Origin: Marchantia polymorpha subsp. ruderalis
Taxonomy: Eukaryota > Streptophyta > Marchantiopsida > Marchantiales > Marchantiaceae
Assembly (NCBI GenBank): GCA_037833965.1
Contig: AP031351.1
Coordinates: 3,546,501-3,610,500, forward strand
Direction: 5' to 3'
DNA length: 64,000 bases
Under the pieces are notes generated by a model. The model was not told the origin of the DNA. It saw nothing but the letters and a program-made list of their open reading frames with translations, and did not search any database. This document shows, one piece after another, positions 49,548 through 61,735 of the stretch. The position numbers and the translations under genes were made by a program. The first letter of the stretch is position 1. Each line of letters starts with the position of its first letter.

Positions 49548-52069
49548 ATGGCGGCAGTAGCAACGCGGTTGGCTTGGCTCTCGAGCTATGGGGCGTCTTT
49601 GTCGTCGCGGCAGCCGCGTCCCGGCGTGCAATTCAGCACCAACCGGCATACCTCAGCGTGGTCAGTGCGATGCTCAGGTTTGAGCTCTCTCCCTCTTTCT
49701 GCTCGTTGTTGCTGCTAGTGGATTGCGTTTGGTCCTGTTCGGGAATTGGAGGGGTTGAGAGCACACATGTCATGATAGACCTGCGTGACGAGGAATCCGT
49801 CGGCGTCAACCGAGCGAGTGAGCACTTGGTTCGGAACACAAACGAGGTTACATTGCGCGCTTCCACTGCAAATTCTGTCGATCTGAGAATGAATGGGCTC
49901 TGCTCTGCAGCCAATGTTTGACGAGATTGTCATCGGGAATAGGCACCACTCGTTGTGGTGTCGGGATTCGCAGCCCTCTCGTCAGTGCTCGTGTGCATCA
50001 ACGAGCTCATCATCATCTGTGGAGGCTGAGCTAGCGACTGGATTCGTTTCCCAACCAAGTGTCGACCTGCCTGAAACTAATTTTCCATCGTTTCTCCATG
50101 TTCTTCTCGGAAAGCCGCTTCTCTTCGACCCCGATTCGAGAGTCGCTCCTCTCCTCGAACCCATAGTGTCTAGCGCAAAGCAAGCGACGATCGTTGCAGA
50201 TCATTCCTGTTATATCTCAATACACTACCTGGAATCAGAGCTGAGCTCGGTCGGTCATCATCTTCCGACTCTGCACTTTTTATGATGCACACACAACCCC
50301 GGTGAGCTCCGCTAGCTCCTCTGGCAGTGCCGGAGCAGTGGTGGGCAAAGATCTCATCTCGAGGGCCCAGTTCTCTTCTCAACCAAAGATGCTAATGCCA
50401 TGAGTCCACTATTGTGAATTGGACATTGGACATTGGACATTGGACAATTTAGGGCGGAAATCTGCCAAAAGCAGAATTGAGCTCGGTGCTCGGGAAGGGC
50501 AGAGGATCGGGGTGTTCTGACTAACAGTTGGGCATGAACGTTTGCAGCGAGCGTCCAGTCTGGCACCGAAGTGTTGACGACGGAGTCAGCAGCAGCGAAG
50601 GCCGATGCCGCCGCGTGGAAGGCGTTTGCGGAGCGCGTATCGGGAGAGTGGGACGGCTACGGAGCGGATTTCACGTTCACCGGAGAGCCACTGGAACTGC
50701 CATCGTCGGTGGTCCCGGACGCCTTCCGCGACTGGGGTGTCGAGATACACGACTGGCAGACGATGTGCCCGACGCTGGCCGTGGAGGAGTCGCAGGACTT
50801 GAGCTACAGAGTGATCCGCTTGCTGCCGACCGTCGGATGTGAAGCCGACGCAGCCACTCCCTACTGCAACGAGGAAAGGACGTTCCGCGTCGCCAAAACC
50901 TACGCCTTCCACGCGCAGGGCTCGTACACGGCGGTGTGGCCGGGGCGAGGGGCGCAGAAGAACAACCCGGAGCCCGGACGGACGGGAAAGATCGTCGTGC
51001 GCGACGTCGCGGACGACGGGCAATGGGAGGTCGAGCACTGCCTCGTCACGGACGACGGGCCCACGAGGAACCGAGCCCGAGTGCTGCAGCAGTTCCGGCT
51101 GGACCGGAACGTGCCCGTGCTGAAGAACATCACTCTGTACATCGAGCAATGGGACGGCCCGTTTAGGAACGGCGAGTCTCTCGGGGGCTGTTCCACTAGC
51201 GGATCGGGGTTCGCCACGACCCCTCCCCTCGACGTGCAAGCGCTGGTCGGGACTTGGCACGCGGACGTGTTCTTCGCCCCCGGCGGACAGTCATCGTCCT
51301 CTCCCAAGGAGTTCTGCCCCGGAGGGTCCTCGGCCCTCCAACGGACGCAGGTCGCAGGGATCGTCGCTCTTCCCAAGGGTTTGTGGTCCTCTGTGACGGT
51401 GTCGTCGCAAGACTCGAGCTCTTACATCATCGAGGCCGGCTGGATGCCCTCTCCCGATCAATGCATCGTTTCGACATGCGAATATCTCTCTTCTGGAGAT
51501 TTCAAGGTTTGCTTCATTTTCGCCACTTTGTTAGTCTAATGACAGACAGTACTTGATGAGCTGTAAGACACTTGAAAATTTCGTCATGTTTCATGTCAGT
51601 CAAGATTCTCTTGTCCTGCCTCTGATTGAGTTCCATGAGAGACATGATTTCGGGGAAAATCATGGATCAGTCACCGGCGGGGCCGTGGTTTATCTTTCAA
51701 ATCAATCGGGATTTGGTGTTCCTCCTGCTGTTTGAGGTCGGTGAGAGAAGTGGTTTCTTGGAAATCCTAACTCCTCTTTGTCGTTCCTCGTGTTGCGCAG
51801 AGTTCCAGCATTAGGTTTGAGAAAAGAAAATGAGCAGACTAGCGAGTCCAGGGCCTCTCATCACATATAACTGAAACTGTAATTCTTAGGTGCGTCTTTC
51901 TATCAGTGTCTCGATTGATCTATGCACGCGTGAATGCTCCTGGCGGGAAGAAAAGACCGTGCATTTATACACACATCAAGTACAGACTCCAGAGACCGGG
52001 AAAAAGCAAAGATGGACTGCTTGCGGGGATAAGACATATGGCGCTGGAATACAGACCAGATCAGACTAG
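49548..52069 (+). CDS. Plastid-targeted conserved protein of unknown function
   Basis: Three exons, 49548-49677, 50548-51506 and 51890-52069, join in phase to 422 residues. Exon 1 encodes a textbook chloroplast transit peptide: Ala/Ser/Arg-rich, no acidic residues, ending SVRCSA near residue 44 where cleavage is plausible. The mature part has strong blocks: SGEWDGYGADF (about 75-85), DWQTMCPTL, LPTVGCEADAATPYC, FHAQGSYTAVWPGRG and a second GTW motif at 278-280. Two GxW strands invite comparison with lipocalin-like beta-barrels (DUF3598-type proteins of cyanobacteria and plastids), but this is a guess. I recall plant homologues with the LPTVGCEADAAT block but no function. Exon 3 is the weakest part; an alternative 3' end in another frame of the same region (frame opening at 51906) is possible. 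The gene is GC-rich and has no linked partner. Confidence 0.8.
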
Positions 52070-53662
52070 ACGAGGTATGCCTGTGTTCCGGCTCATCCGC
52101 TAATTACATGTACACTACGATCCAACTACTGTGCATACTAAATCGTTTGATTAGTGTTTATCAGTGTGACGTTCACTGATTGAGATCTGGCGTCGTAAAA
52201 AGACATGAGATGTGGAATTGCTCAGAGAAAGTATATCAAAATTGATCACCATAAGAACTGACTTCAGAGTGCTCTAGATTGCTCTTTGGGTCACGGACAG
52301 GGTTCCCCCTTAACCAGCAACCTCGGAAGGTCTGGAGAGGAAACAGCAATACTGTACATATTCGCATTATGAAACTCTGGTGAAATTCACTTCTCAGAGA
52401 TGATGGAAGCAAATGACCGATGGTCGGAACTGGGATTTCTCCAGATGCCAGGATCAACGTAGACTGGCCTGAATTACTAACAATCCTCCAAACCTTTCAG
52501 AAACGGGCATGCTCGTTTAAGATCAGAACAATGCGAAAATCGAGGAAATGAGCATTGGGAGAAGCCAAGAAGCTGGAATGATATGAGAGAAAAAGCAGTG
52601 TAGTAAGAGAGCGAAGACTGTGAAAAATGTCTGGAACGGAAACTGTAGTCCAATTGTAAAAGACTGAGTATCACTTTGATGGAAACGAACCTGTCAAGTT
52701 TGGAATGAACCCGACCGACGGTGAATATGCTGACAAGACCAGGAGAAGCATTCCAATAAGTCTGCGGAACTATTCCAATAGCTTGCATGTCAATTAGTGC
52801 CACAAAAATGCTCTAAGGCAAAGGATCTTGTACTCGTGTAGCGGTGAGTGATTTGGAATGTCAGTCCACGGAAACGGGCACAGATATGCATTTCCATATC
52901 ACCTTATTTTCTGTGCGAACTCACCCTAAGTGCTGCAGAGTAGTTGAGGACAAGAATTTTGGACACACTACATCACACTTTTACGTTCGTTTGTTACTAG
53001 ATATTGTGATGTGTTGTGTGAATATATAATTGTGTTTTTGAATCCATAAACTGTATAAACTCAACATCTTACACCAATTACATTTGAATAATGATGAACA
53101 CTTTACACAAATATAAAATACAAAATTTTGTCAACGATTTTGTAGATATAATTTTTAACACACGTATCACACTGTTCTACAAGTTGTCATGTACTTCTTT
53201 GCACTTTAATTTTTTAAATAAGGTTTTGAGTAATAAATTTTTTACAATGATGAAAAAAAATTTGAAAATGAATAAAATGATAAAGATCAATTCTGTAAAA
53301 AAAAATTAGAATTCAAGTTTACTTAATTCAACTTGTTCTCAAAATCTGAAGATTTTGTGTTTGGCTTTCAAAATGATAGCCTGGACTTCGCTATGAAACT
53401 ACCCAAACAGTTGTCTAAAAATTACAAATTTTCCTTGGCCTTTTCTACAACTTCTAAGGAGAGCAACTTATACTCTACATCAATAACTTGTTCATAAAAT
53501 GACTTGAACAACTAAAATACAACGTTTTTTCCTAAATCTGAATAGTGAGAACTAAGAATGTAATCATCATTTACTTCATTCAACAATTCAATCTTGAAAA
53601 TCTTTTTGACATGGTCCAAAATTTTAATTGTAAATACTTCAAGTCATTCTTCAGTATCAGAA
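52070..53662. other. Spacer, no gene recognised
   Basis: Two - strand open frames at 52236-52457 and 52477-52803 show no family signature I can name. From about 53000 the DNA becomes very AT-rich. Confidence 0.45.
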
Positions 53663-53817
53663 AGATTTAAAGACTCAATAGCTTGTGTAACTTCAATCAC
53701 TAAGCTAGTTTAGTGTTTCTTGGTAGGTTTCTAATAAGAAAAATTTAAAGACTCAATCGCTTGTGTAACTTCAATCACTAAGCTAGTTTCATGTTTCTGG
53801 GTAGGTTCCTAATCTTA
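53663..53817. repeat. Tandem duplication, period 78 bp
   Basis: The block TTTAAAGACTCAAT, then GCTTGTGTAACTTCAATCAC and TAAGCTAGTTT, occurs at 53666 and again at 53744. The two copies are near-identical through the GTAGGTT(T/C)CTAAT end. Confidence 0.85.
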
Positions 53818-53943
53818 TTATTTTTACATTCACAAATGCATGTATGATAGAGCTTAGTGACACGAATTACCAAGTTTCTTTAACATAAATCCGCAAATGA
53901 ATTGGATTTCACTATGCAACCCCAATAGCATCACATCTTAATC

Positions 53944-54681
53944 TCAATTGAAGTTTTGTCTCCTCATACATCTATAGAAGTCAGGAGCATACTTAAAATA
54001 GAAACATTTAAACCCTTTCTTTAGAACTGGGATTATTTCCAATATGTGAAATTTGCAAGAATGATATGATACTAACATTGTGGTATTTGAAAGCCTCAAA
54101 GTGTAGGGTGCATTGTCTATCTGCAAAAGAATCCAATGTCAGGTTAGTTTTTTCACCTCTAGACAAAACAAACCAAACATTTGATTATTTTCATCTCTGA
54201 AAGAACACTTCGTTGAGTCACTTTTAGAACGTTTCAACGTACATCCAAGCTTTTACTTGACTAAGATATGGAACAAACCATTGACTATACTTAATAGAGG
54301 CGGATGCTTTTACTTTACCAATCAATCTGCAAGGTATTTTATGAATACTCACAACGTTGGCACAAACATTAAGAAAAATTTGATACTTGGATTTTTCTTA
54401 CCTCTAGCTATTATTATGTCTTCATTAGGCATGAGAAGTTTGTATCTCGCGGTAGAAACAAAAAGAAGTAAGTTCTTGTACATATTGTAAACGTTTTGAG
54501 TATCATATTGGACTATAATTGCATAGAGTTTATCTAAAACGATTAGCAATATATGATCAAATTTGTTAATTTCAACCCACTTTCTGTGAAGCAACATCTT
54601 TTGCAACCCTTGGCACACTCTAAATCGACTTAATAATTGCCAAGATGACTTGAAATTTATTTTTGGAATTGATAAATTCAT
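53944..54681 (-). mobile_element. Decayed pogo/Tigger-like transposase (DDE_1 type)
   Basis: Reading the - strand, 54681-54349 encodes a frame with NFKSSWQLLSRFRVCQG (compare the CENP-B/Tigger FKASxGWLxRFxxRH block). It continues with NVYNMYKNLLLF and GKKNPSIKFFLMFVP (compare DIYNADETGLFY...GKKxSKxRLTLLLCxN). After a gap, 54126-53944 encodes QIDNAPYTLRLSNTTMLVSY and later GFKCFYFKYAPDFYRCM, matching the second catalytic Asp region (LLxDNAPSH...IxxFKxxYRxxL). The first Asp (NADET) has decayed to NMYKN. Order and spacing fit one degraded transposase of the Tc1/mariner superfamily. No TIRs were found. Confidence 0.6.
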
Positions 54682-56331
54682 ATCTAAAGCATGTCTTCAA
54701 GTTCGGTCAAACAACCATAGAGGATAAAAAAATGCTCTTTGAGTTCATCAAACATGAAGGCGAATCACTTTACAATTTCTCCCATTTGTTTCACATCACT
54801 AGCTTCTTCACTTCCATCTAATTCACGCGCTACTTAGCTTCTCAATGATTTCACATTGCTATTATTGAGGCATTTTTTTACAGACATCTTCAACAATGAA
54901 GGTTTGACCATGCAACTTTGACATTGTCAGTGAAAATCTCTTAGAGCATCGAACTTCTTGAATTTTTGCAATTCTTGGAGGAGTGTTACAGACGCAAGAT
55001 ATGAACACTTGCCAGATTCTAAGACTATCAACATGGTTTTGATTCGCATTATGCCTTGCCGATTTGCTGACTTGCTACCAGACTTATCATCATCCATTTG
55101 ACCAAGCGTTTTTCAAAACTCTTGTGACAATCTACGCAAGGAGAGAAAGAATTAGAGAGTGAATGCATTCAATTCTGGCTTGAAACACACTTCTTGCTAG
55201 TGTGTCTTTGTTTTCAAAAACTCGATACACATGATTTTTCATCCGGACCAAGATTTTTCATTCTTGACTAGTAACGCAAAAGTAAACAATCACTCCAAAT
55301 CGCATCCGATCATTTATGTGTGCTTGTGATTGTAAGACTTCTTTGTGATCTTCTAAAGTACACAACTTCCAATTAAGTACACAAATTTTGTTAGTTTCAA
55401 TTTGAGTGTTCAAGCAGAGATTACAATAATGTCATTTGTCTTCATATTAAGTTATTTAAATTTGAATATTTTGTAAAAAATATCAATTGTGTAATTTATA
55501 TATGTAAAATATTATAGTTTAAATATCAATAAAATTCATTCAATTTTCATTATAAAGAAATAAATATAAGAGATTTTTTATCATAGAAATACGAGTACTT
55601 ATGGCATGAAAGCTATCATCAATTCAATCTTTTGGAATAATTTTAAATCATTGAAATAAGTCAAATTAATTTCACACAAAATTTTGATGTTAATCATTTG
55701 ATAAATGAGATTTTTTTTAAATAAATTTACATCACGATTATTATATTTTTACATCCACAATATTTTTGTATTTTTAAAATATTTCTTTCAATTTAAATAT
55801 CAATAAATTTTTACCTGATTCAATTGAAATTGACTAAAGATCTCACTTGAGTAAATTCACTAATCAAATTTTTTTTGAAACTGACTATTTTTAAAGCTTT
55901 CAAATATAGACTATTTTCAGCACTATGTTAACGATCCAAAAATAAATAGATTAGAACTATAATTTTGAATTGTGAACAGCTTTAGGTGAGATTTATATTA
56001 TTATTCATTTTATATTTACTAAGTAAGATAATTGGGTACAGTAGATTTTTGCTTAATTTGCACTTTGAACCGAGGCCATTGATGCACATTCAGTTGGTAG
56101 ATGCGTTTTTTTACTCAATTCGCTATTTAGAATCTTCAATCCAATGAATGGCAACGGGGAACCGTATGAAACATGACGCAAACCACTTGACAGAGGACCA
56201 ACGATGTGAAATAATTCCAAAGTTGAAGGAGCCAAAGGCGCCAAACAAGCGGGACCTGGAATGGAATTTGTGAACATTTTTATATAGATTTCCATCAAAT
56301 CAGAAGCTGGACCTATGGATCTATGAACTAC
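54682..56331. other. AT-rich spacer, no gene recognised
   Basis: The first 200 bases may include the decayed N-terminal part of the Tigger-like element. Beyond that the DNA is AT-rich without family signatures. It holds one copy (55276-55354) of a short repeat found again at 59639-59719. Confidence 0.5.
55276..55354. repeat. Dispersed repeat copy A (79 bp)
   Basis: The stretch from GCAAAAGTAAACAA to TTTGTGATCTTCT recurs at 59639-59719. The 3' half (TGCTTGTGATTGTAAG, then CTTCTTTGTGATCTTCT) is identical except for one base. Confidence 0.85.
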
Positions 56332-56488
56332 GGAAGATTGTTTAGACGTTTGAGCAAAACACTAACAAACTGACATAGAAGGTCCATCGTAAAAAATCCT
56401 TGCATTCATGGAAGATTGTACCAGACGTTTCAGCGAAACGTTAACAAACTGACATAGAAGGTCAATCAAAAAAAATCCTTGCATTCCA
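56332..56488. repeat. Tandem duplication, period 78 bp
   Basis: GGAAGATTGT starts at 56332 and 56410. Both copies continue with (C/T)AGACGTTT, TAACAAACTGACATAGAAGG and AAAAAATCCTTGCATTC. Confidence 0.85.
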
Positions 56489-59400
56489 GGCACACGACTC
56501 TGCAAACACGTTGAAATATATACAAAGAAGGCGTGGATTTTGTCAAAAATATTCGCGCAGTTAACCTACATGAGTATTTAAAAAGGGGTGCTTACTTAAT
56601 TTGAAGAATACTGGAATTCCATGAAACTGTCATCTTTCAACAAAACAAAAAAAATGTGGCAAGCTCGGAAGCATAGAGAAAACAGAAAACAGCCCCAAGA
56701 AAGGCCGCCCAGGAAGCATCATTCGGATTCTTCTTATCAACTGTCGAAAAAAGAATGAGATGACCAGAATATCATATTTTGACATGCACACATAAATACT
56801 TGATTTTAATGTTTTCTGTCTTTTAATGGCAGTCTACAATTTTTTCCATCACACGAGAAACAATGTTATAATTGACCAACTGAAAACTCTAGATATAAGA
56901 ATAGAAATTAGATTCTGCACTTCTTTTCTTTCCTTCGACACTTTTCATTCTCTACATGACTGGGTGCAGTATCTGAAAACACTAACAACCTTCATGGTTT
57001 CTGCATCCTACCGAAAGCCATGTTCGCATGACAGCAAGGTTGGTATCACTTTGTTGAGCCGAACCATCAACAACAGAATTCATGCAAATGAAGTTGCGTC
57101 TTCCAACCTAGCCCATACCAACTGCAAAATACATTCCACCAATGTGTTAGTAATTTTGAAGTCCAATACGTAATAATTTAAACTTATTATCGATATTTGG
57201 ATTTGTTAGTAATCTTGAATGCCAAAAGTAAATCCTAAAATTACAGTTTGGACCAAAGAAGGTGTGGTATTGAAACAGAGCTAGCATTTAAGGTTTGAGA
57301 GCGTAGTGCGCAAGAGCTACATGAAGGTGTTCTTTGCAATTTATGCGTTCATATTTCAAAAAGACTGGAGCATTGTTGCAAAGCGGATAATTGCTATGAT
57401 TGAAATCCAAGAGGTAGTTGTGCATGATGACAATGTCCTCAATTATGTGATGTGGTGGGACTTAGCGATTGACAAGCAAGTGGAATGGTTATTCCATTAC
57501 TTATTTCTTGTTTGTGAGAGTGATAAGAATCGAACTAGCCAGGCACGCACATTTTTTACACTCATTGCAAAGCAAAGATCTGATATTCATAAGAGAGAAA
57601 GATAACTAGAGTCTTATAGGAACATTATTGTTAGCCGGCTTTGGTACTTCAATGACAAACCGTGATTGTTTGCACATTTTTTGTTGTTATATCTATTTTG
57701 TCGTGCAATAAAAGCAATTATAATACAAAAATTACAATTAGGGTGAGACTACTTTTTTTCAGCATGATTCCACATTTTAGTTTATTACGGTTTGGAAACA
57801 CCGACACTCCATTTGTTCTCTTTTTGTTGATACACACATCTATGACACTAAATTAATTGAAACATGATGCAAAATTTTAGGCTATACAAATGAGTTAAAT
57901 CAATATCCTTGTGCTCATCGATGTTTTAACGTTGCTTTTGCGTATTTGTGCCAGTGTTGTGAAAAGCTCGTGCTAGAATCTACTATTCTTGTAATTTCAA
58001 ATGCCCATTGTTGCTTGCAGTTCTATTTGCATGCTTTTTGCAGATGTGATTATAACATGGAACAAGTGATTGTGTAGGATACACCGTGAGATGGTCTTTT
58101 CAACTAATTTTATTTGAATTGGTCCAATCGGATAGCCTACATCAAAAGCTTGAGGCTTAAGAATTTTGTTTTGGAAGAGACATCTTGTTATAGTGATACC
58201 AAGACAGAGTTTGCGACACGCTGTTCATACAAGGGTGTAGGGGTTAGGGTCGGTTGGGAGTCGTATATAATGTACTATTGCAAGTATGGTACTCAAAAAA
58301 GGAGTAAGAAGAGTATGCTTAGCTCAAATTTCATTTAAGATCTATCAACAAAGACAAAATTTGGTCCAAGCAGCATGAATAGATTAGACCATGATTTTCA
58401 CCACAAGTACTGCTAGTGTAGATTTAGTGCTATTAAACTGCTGCCCAATGATCACATTCCACCAAGAACCACGAAGTTGTTATTCAAGCAATGAACTCAC
58501 GTAAATGCCACAGGTGTAGCTTGTCATGGCACATCGTGTCCGGATAGTGTTGACTTGCCAACTCAAATGGCGCACAATTTATTTCACGAGTGCAGGTAAC
58601 AGCATATTTGTAATATTTTTAGTGTTTATGTCATTATTACAGTTTGAGTATTGTTGGCCCGCCATCTAAAATGACACACAGTTTATCGTCAGTCATATTT
58701 GTAATATGTACACTAAGTTTGATGTTATTACAGTTTGTAAACTTTGACGCTAAGCTAGCACGTTGTCTAATTTTTTCTACGTGCTTTTGCCAAGGAGTTG
58801 ATTGAATGCGAGTTAAGAAGAGGTTTAACTTCTCCATAAATTTTCATGCGTGTTGCAAAAGCACGGTTTAAAAATCAGCACAACTTAGGCTATGTGCAAG
58901 GGAACTCTATTAGAGATCATTATATCACACTTGTTGATGGCATGTTAATGATAGAATTAACACAAAATTATAAATGAAAGCAAATCCATCTCAAGTTGTT
59001 CTTTATCAGGCATCCAAAAATGAAACATTTAAACCATTGAGGCTTGATATTAAAAGACCCTAGCTCTTAGAATGATTGCTAAAACATGAAAATGAAGATG
59101 TGTTGCTATAAATGGAAGGCATGACACACAGAAGTATAAAATAATATTCTTCTTGTTTACTCTGATATTCTAATCATCACGCTTCCATGATTATGTATAT
59201 TCTACCTTGCTATTTCCAATATCTGCAAGTACTTGCAAAAATGTTGGTTTGGAGCTTTGACTAGTCCAGTAAAATGTTATTGAACTTCTCAACTTGCGCT
59301 TTACATGTTGATTTATATACCTTGATCATTTTCAACTTATCAAAAAATAAAAAGAGTGAAGCATTCATTTTTATAAAGTTTAGCATAATATCAGTCAAAA

Positions 59401-59638
59401 TGAGTATTTTGTAGACAGCTGCTAGCAACAAACTATAGCTTGTTTTCAAAATGCAAGAATTGGAGTTTGGAACTTTTTTTCCACTTGATTAGTTTATTTT
59501 TTCTTTTGTGATGCAGTATTCATTGTACAGCCTTATGGTGTTTGATGATTATGAACATTGACATACTCCTGTTTTTGGATTTTTTGAAAGAGAAGAAACA
59601 TAAGATCTGGTGAAATTATTGTTTGCAATGAAGAAGAT
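56489..59638. other. Spacer with possible decayed coding traces
   Basis: No intact gene is recognised. A frame at 58114-58338 reads FVLEETSCYSDTKTEFATRC followed by SYKG, faintly like the N-terminal segment of MULE or FAR1-type proteins. A frame near 58493 has CHRC and a following His, like a zinc knuckle. The + strand frame at 57306-57605 is unassigned. These may be fragments of one decayed transposon, but I cannot support a call. Confidence 0.3.
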
Positions 59639-59719
59639 GCAAAAGTAAACAACCACTTCATATCTAAATGTACACCATTCATGTGTGCTTGTGATTGTAA
59701 GTCTTCTTTGTGATCTTCT
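59639..59719. repeat. Dispersed repeat copy B (81 bp)
   Basis: This is the second copy of the repeat at 55276-55354, in the same orientation, about 4.3 kb away. It lies close to the left end of the foldback element. Confidence 0.85.
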
Positions 59720-59813
59720 GTGTATTTATATATATGATATAGACCATATATAGGAACTTCATACATCTAGGCAAGTGTTATACTGCACTGAGCAGTCATT
59801 GAACTTCTATTTT

Positions 59814-60332
59814 AAAACTACAATATGTTATCATTGTTTGGATTACATATATTACTATTTGAATTTATTTTGCACAAAATGTGTGCGTTGCCATCACGGT
59901 TCACTAAGGAAATTATGGCGTGCGATCGGAAAGTCAAGTCGGTCGAGAAAAAGCATCCACAATTGAAATAAAAACCTGTAAAAAGTCTAGACCCACCGCC
60001 AGAGTTGGGACTGTTCCAAGAAAGCATGAAGTAAAGAAGAAAGACAAGAAAGAAACTAGAGATCCCTGACAACTTACAGTACAGCAGTTTTTGTAACTCT
60101 TGTCTTTATTCCTCACTTCACGCTTCTTCGACCAACTCCGACTCCAACGATGGGCCCAGACTCTCCACCGGTTTTTATCTCAATTGTGGAAACTTTTCTC
60201 GACCTACCCGACTTTCCGACCACTTGATATGATCTACGGAGTTAATTGTGATGGCAACGCACACATTCAGTGCAATATAAATTCAAACTTTAGTATATGT
60301 AATCCAAACAGTGATAACATATTATAATTTTA
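59814..60332. mobile_element. Foldback (long inverted repeat) element
   Basis: Arms of about 235 bp face each other: TAAAACTACAATATGTTATC at 59814 on the + strand matches the - strand from 60332 (TAAAATTATAATATGTTATC). Pairing continues through TTTGGATTACATATA, GTGTGCGTTGCCATCAC, GTCGGAAAGTC-like, GGTCGAGAAAA and CCACAATTGA(A/G)ATAAAAACC. Because of this, open frames on the two strands encode near-identical peptides (GNAHI...NSN..ICNPN). The short centre (about 60060-60095) is unique. I found no clear target duplication, so its superfamily is open. Confidence 0.85.
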
Positions 60333-61735
60333 GAAAAAGAGTTAAGTTACGGTCCACTACATGATCACACTTGCCCGGGTCTATGAAAGCTCTATGTAAT
60401 GTCTATATCTCAGTTTGTGCAGCTAAAATCCACCAAAGAAACACATACCGGACAGGAGGACCCTGAAACTAAGCGAGGTTCTACTTTAAACTTCATACAA
60501 CACTTCTACTTAATCATATGCACTCTTCTTCTTTAGCAAACGGTACGCCAATTTACAACATAACTTACAACAGCGACAATGTCAACTTCTTCACCCCCAA
60601 TGTCACCCGCCCCGTCATGTCGATTGGTCTATACATGCAACATGATCAGTGCGAACCATCCAATTCAACAACTTCAGTGGAATCTCTCTCTATAAGTACA
60701 AACCATAATTCTGCAACAAATTATTGGTCCATAAGCAGTACACAGAGTTTGTGCTTCATCTCAAAGACCTGCCATACTACTTCTTCACTGTTTCTGGCCA
60801 TGCATGCACTCCAATCCAAGACGGTCGACAATCGACAGATTCTTCACTCACTCATGTCAGTGAGTAAGTCCGCATGCTCTTCCAACCGGTCCACGACAAA
60901 ATCCCCCCACCATGAGTCCAGTATCTCCTGCAAGAAAACCGTTGGAGCTTCACTACAATCAAATCAATTAAGGTTCAAAATATTCAGACCCTGAACTTCC
61001 TTCTCAGGTTCTATTGTGAGAAGGAGTTCCCATCCACTCACCTCAATCTCTCGTTCGTCCGTCCCGTCCTTCGAAGAGCAATTTCACTCGATCATTGCAA
61101 CAATCCACTCGCGTCCTGCAGATCTAGAATACTCGACTGACACGATTTCAAAGATTCGGTACCCGTGCGCTGAAGAAACACCATCTACAAAACAACGCGC
61201 CGACCGACTGAAAGTGCACGAGGACAAAGTGATGATAATCAAAAGAGAAGAATGGATGAACAAATGTCCAGCGGACAAATATGGACGTGAGTCCAGTGGA
61301 TTAAAATGGTTATTGATCACATTAGAGTCGAAGGATTATTCGAATGGTCCTGTTCCCGCGGTCTTTGCCACGCTACAATAGGTAGGAGCGGGCCGTTGAG
61401 GTAGCTAGCTCTCTAGGCTAGTGCAGCGTAGCGATTATGCACGCCATCCGCTGCTTGCCGCTGCTACTGCGCGCCAGCGAGCCAGCCCGCCTGCTGACTG
61501 GCAGCCCAGGCGCGCTTGGAGCAGCCACATCAGCGTCGGGGTTAACGTTGTAACAAAACTAGATTCATCTAACTTGTCTGGGAGATTCTCGAATCTCGTC
61601 ACCTCATCCAATTACTGCTAAGTGATTGCTTGAATTGATTAATTCAGTGATTTGTCGTTCCGACATCTCTAAGCTGCGCTACTAATCACGGGGTCGATCG
61701 GGAAGCTTCAAAGCTTTACTGCTAAATTCAACCGT
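60333..61735. other. Spacer, 3' side of the Root_cap gene
   Basis: Open frames at 60518-60994 and 61016-61381 (+) show no family signature or splice-compatible partner and look like chance frames. A GC-rich patch lies near 61400-61530. The part next to 61735 should contain the 3' UTR of the - strand Root_cap gene. Confidence 0.45.

Noticed and set aside
50586..51260. 224-codon - strand frame across the plastid-protein exon
   Set aside because: It is an antisense shadow of exon 2 of the plastid protein, and its translation shows no family features.
57306..57605. 99-codon + strand frame considered as a hAT or MULE transposase piece
   Set aside because: The likeness did not extend over a recognisable catalytic block, so no transposon call was made.
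60518..60994. 158-codon open frame on the + strand
   Set aside because: Low-complexity Ser/Thr-rich translation with no domain signature, no splice partners and no composition shift; probably a chance frame.
61438..61551. Short GC-rich frame starting MHAIRCLP, like a targeting peptide
   Set aside because: It ends after 37 codons, and no downstream exon continuing a protein could be found.
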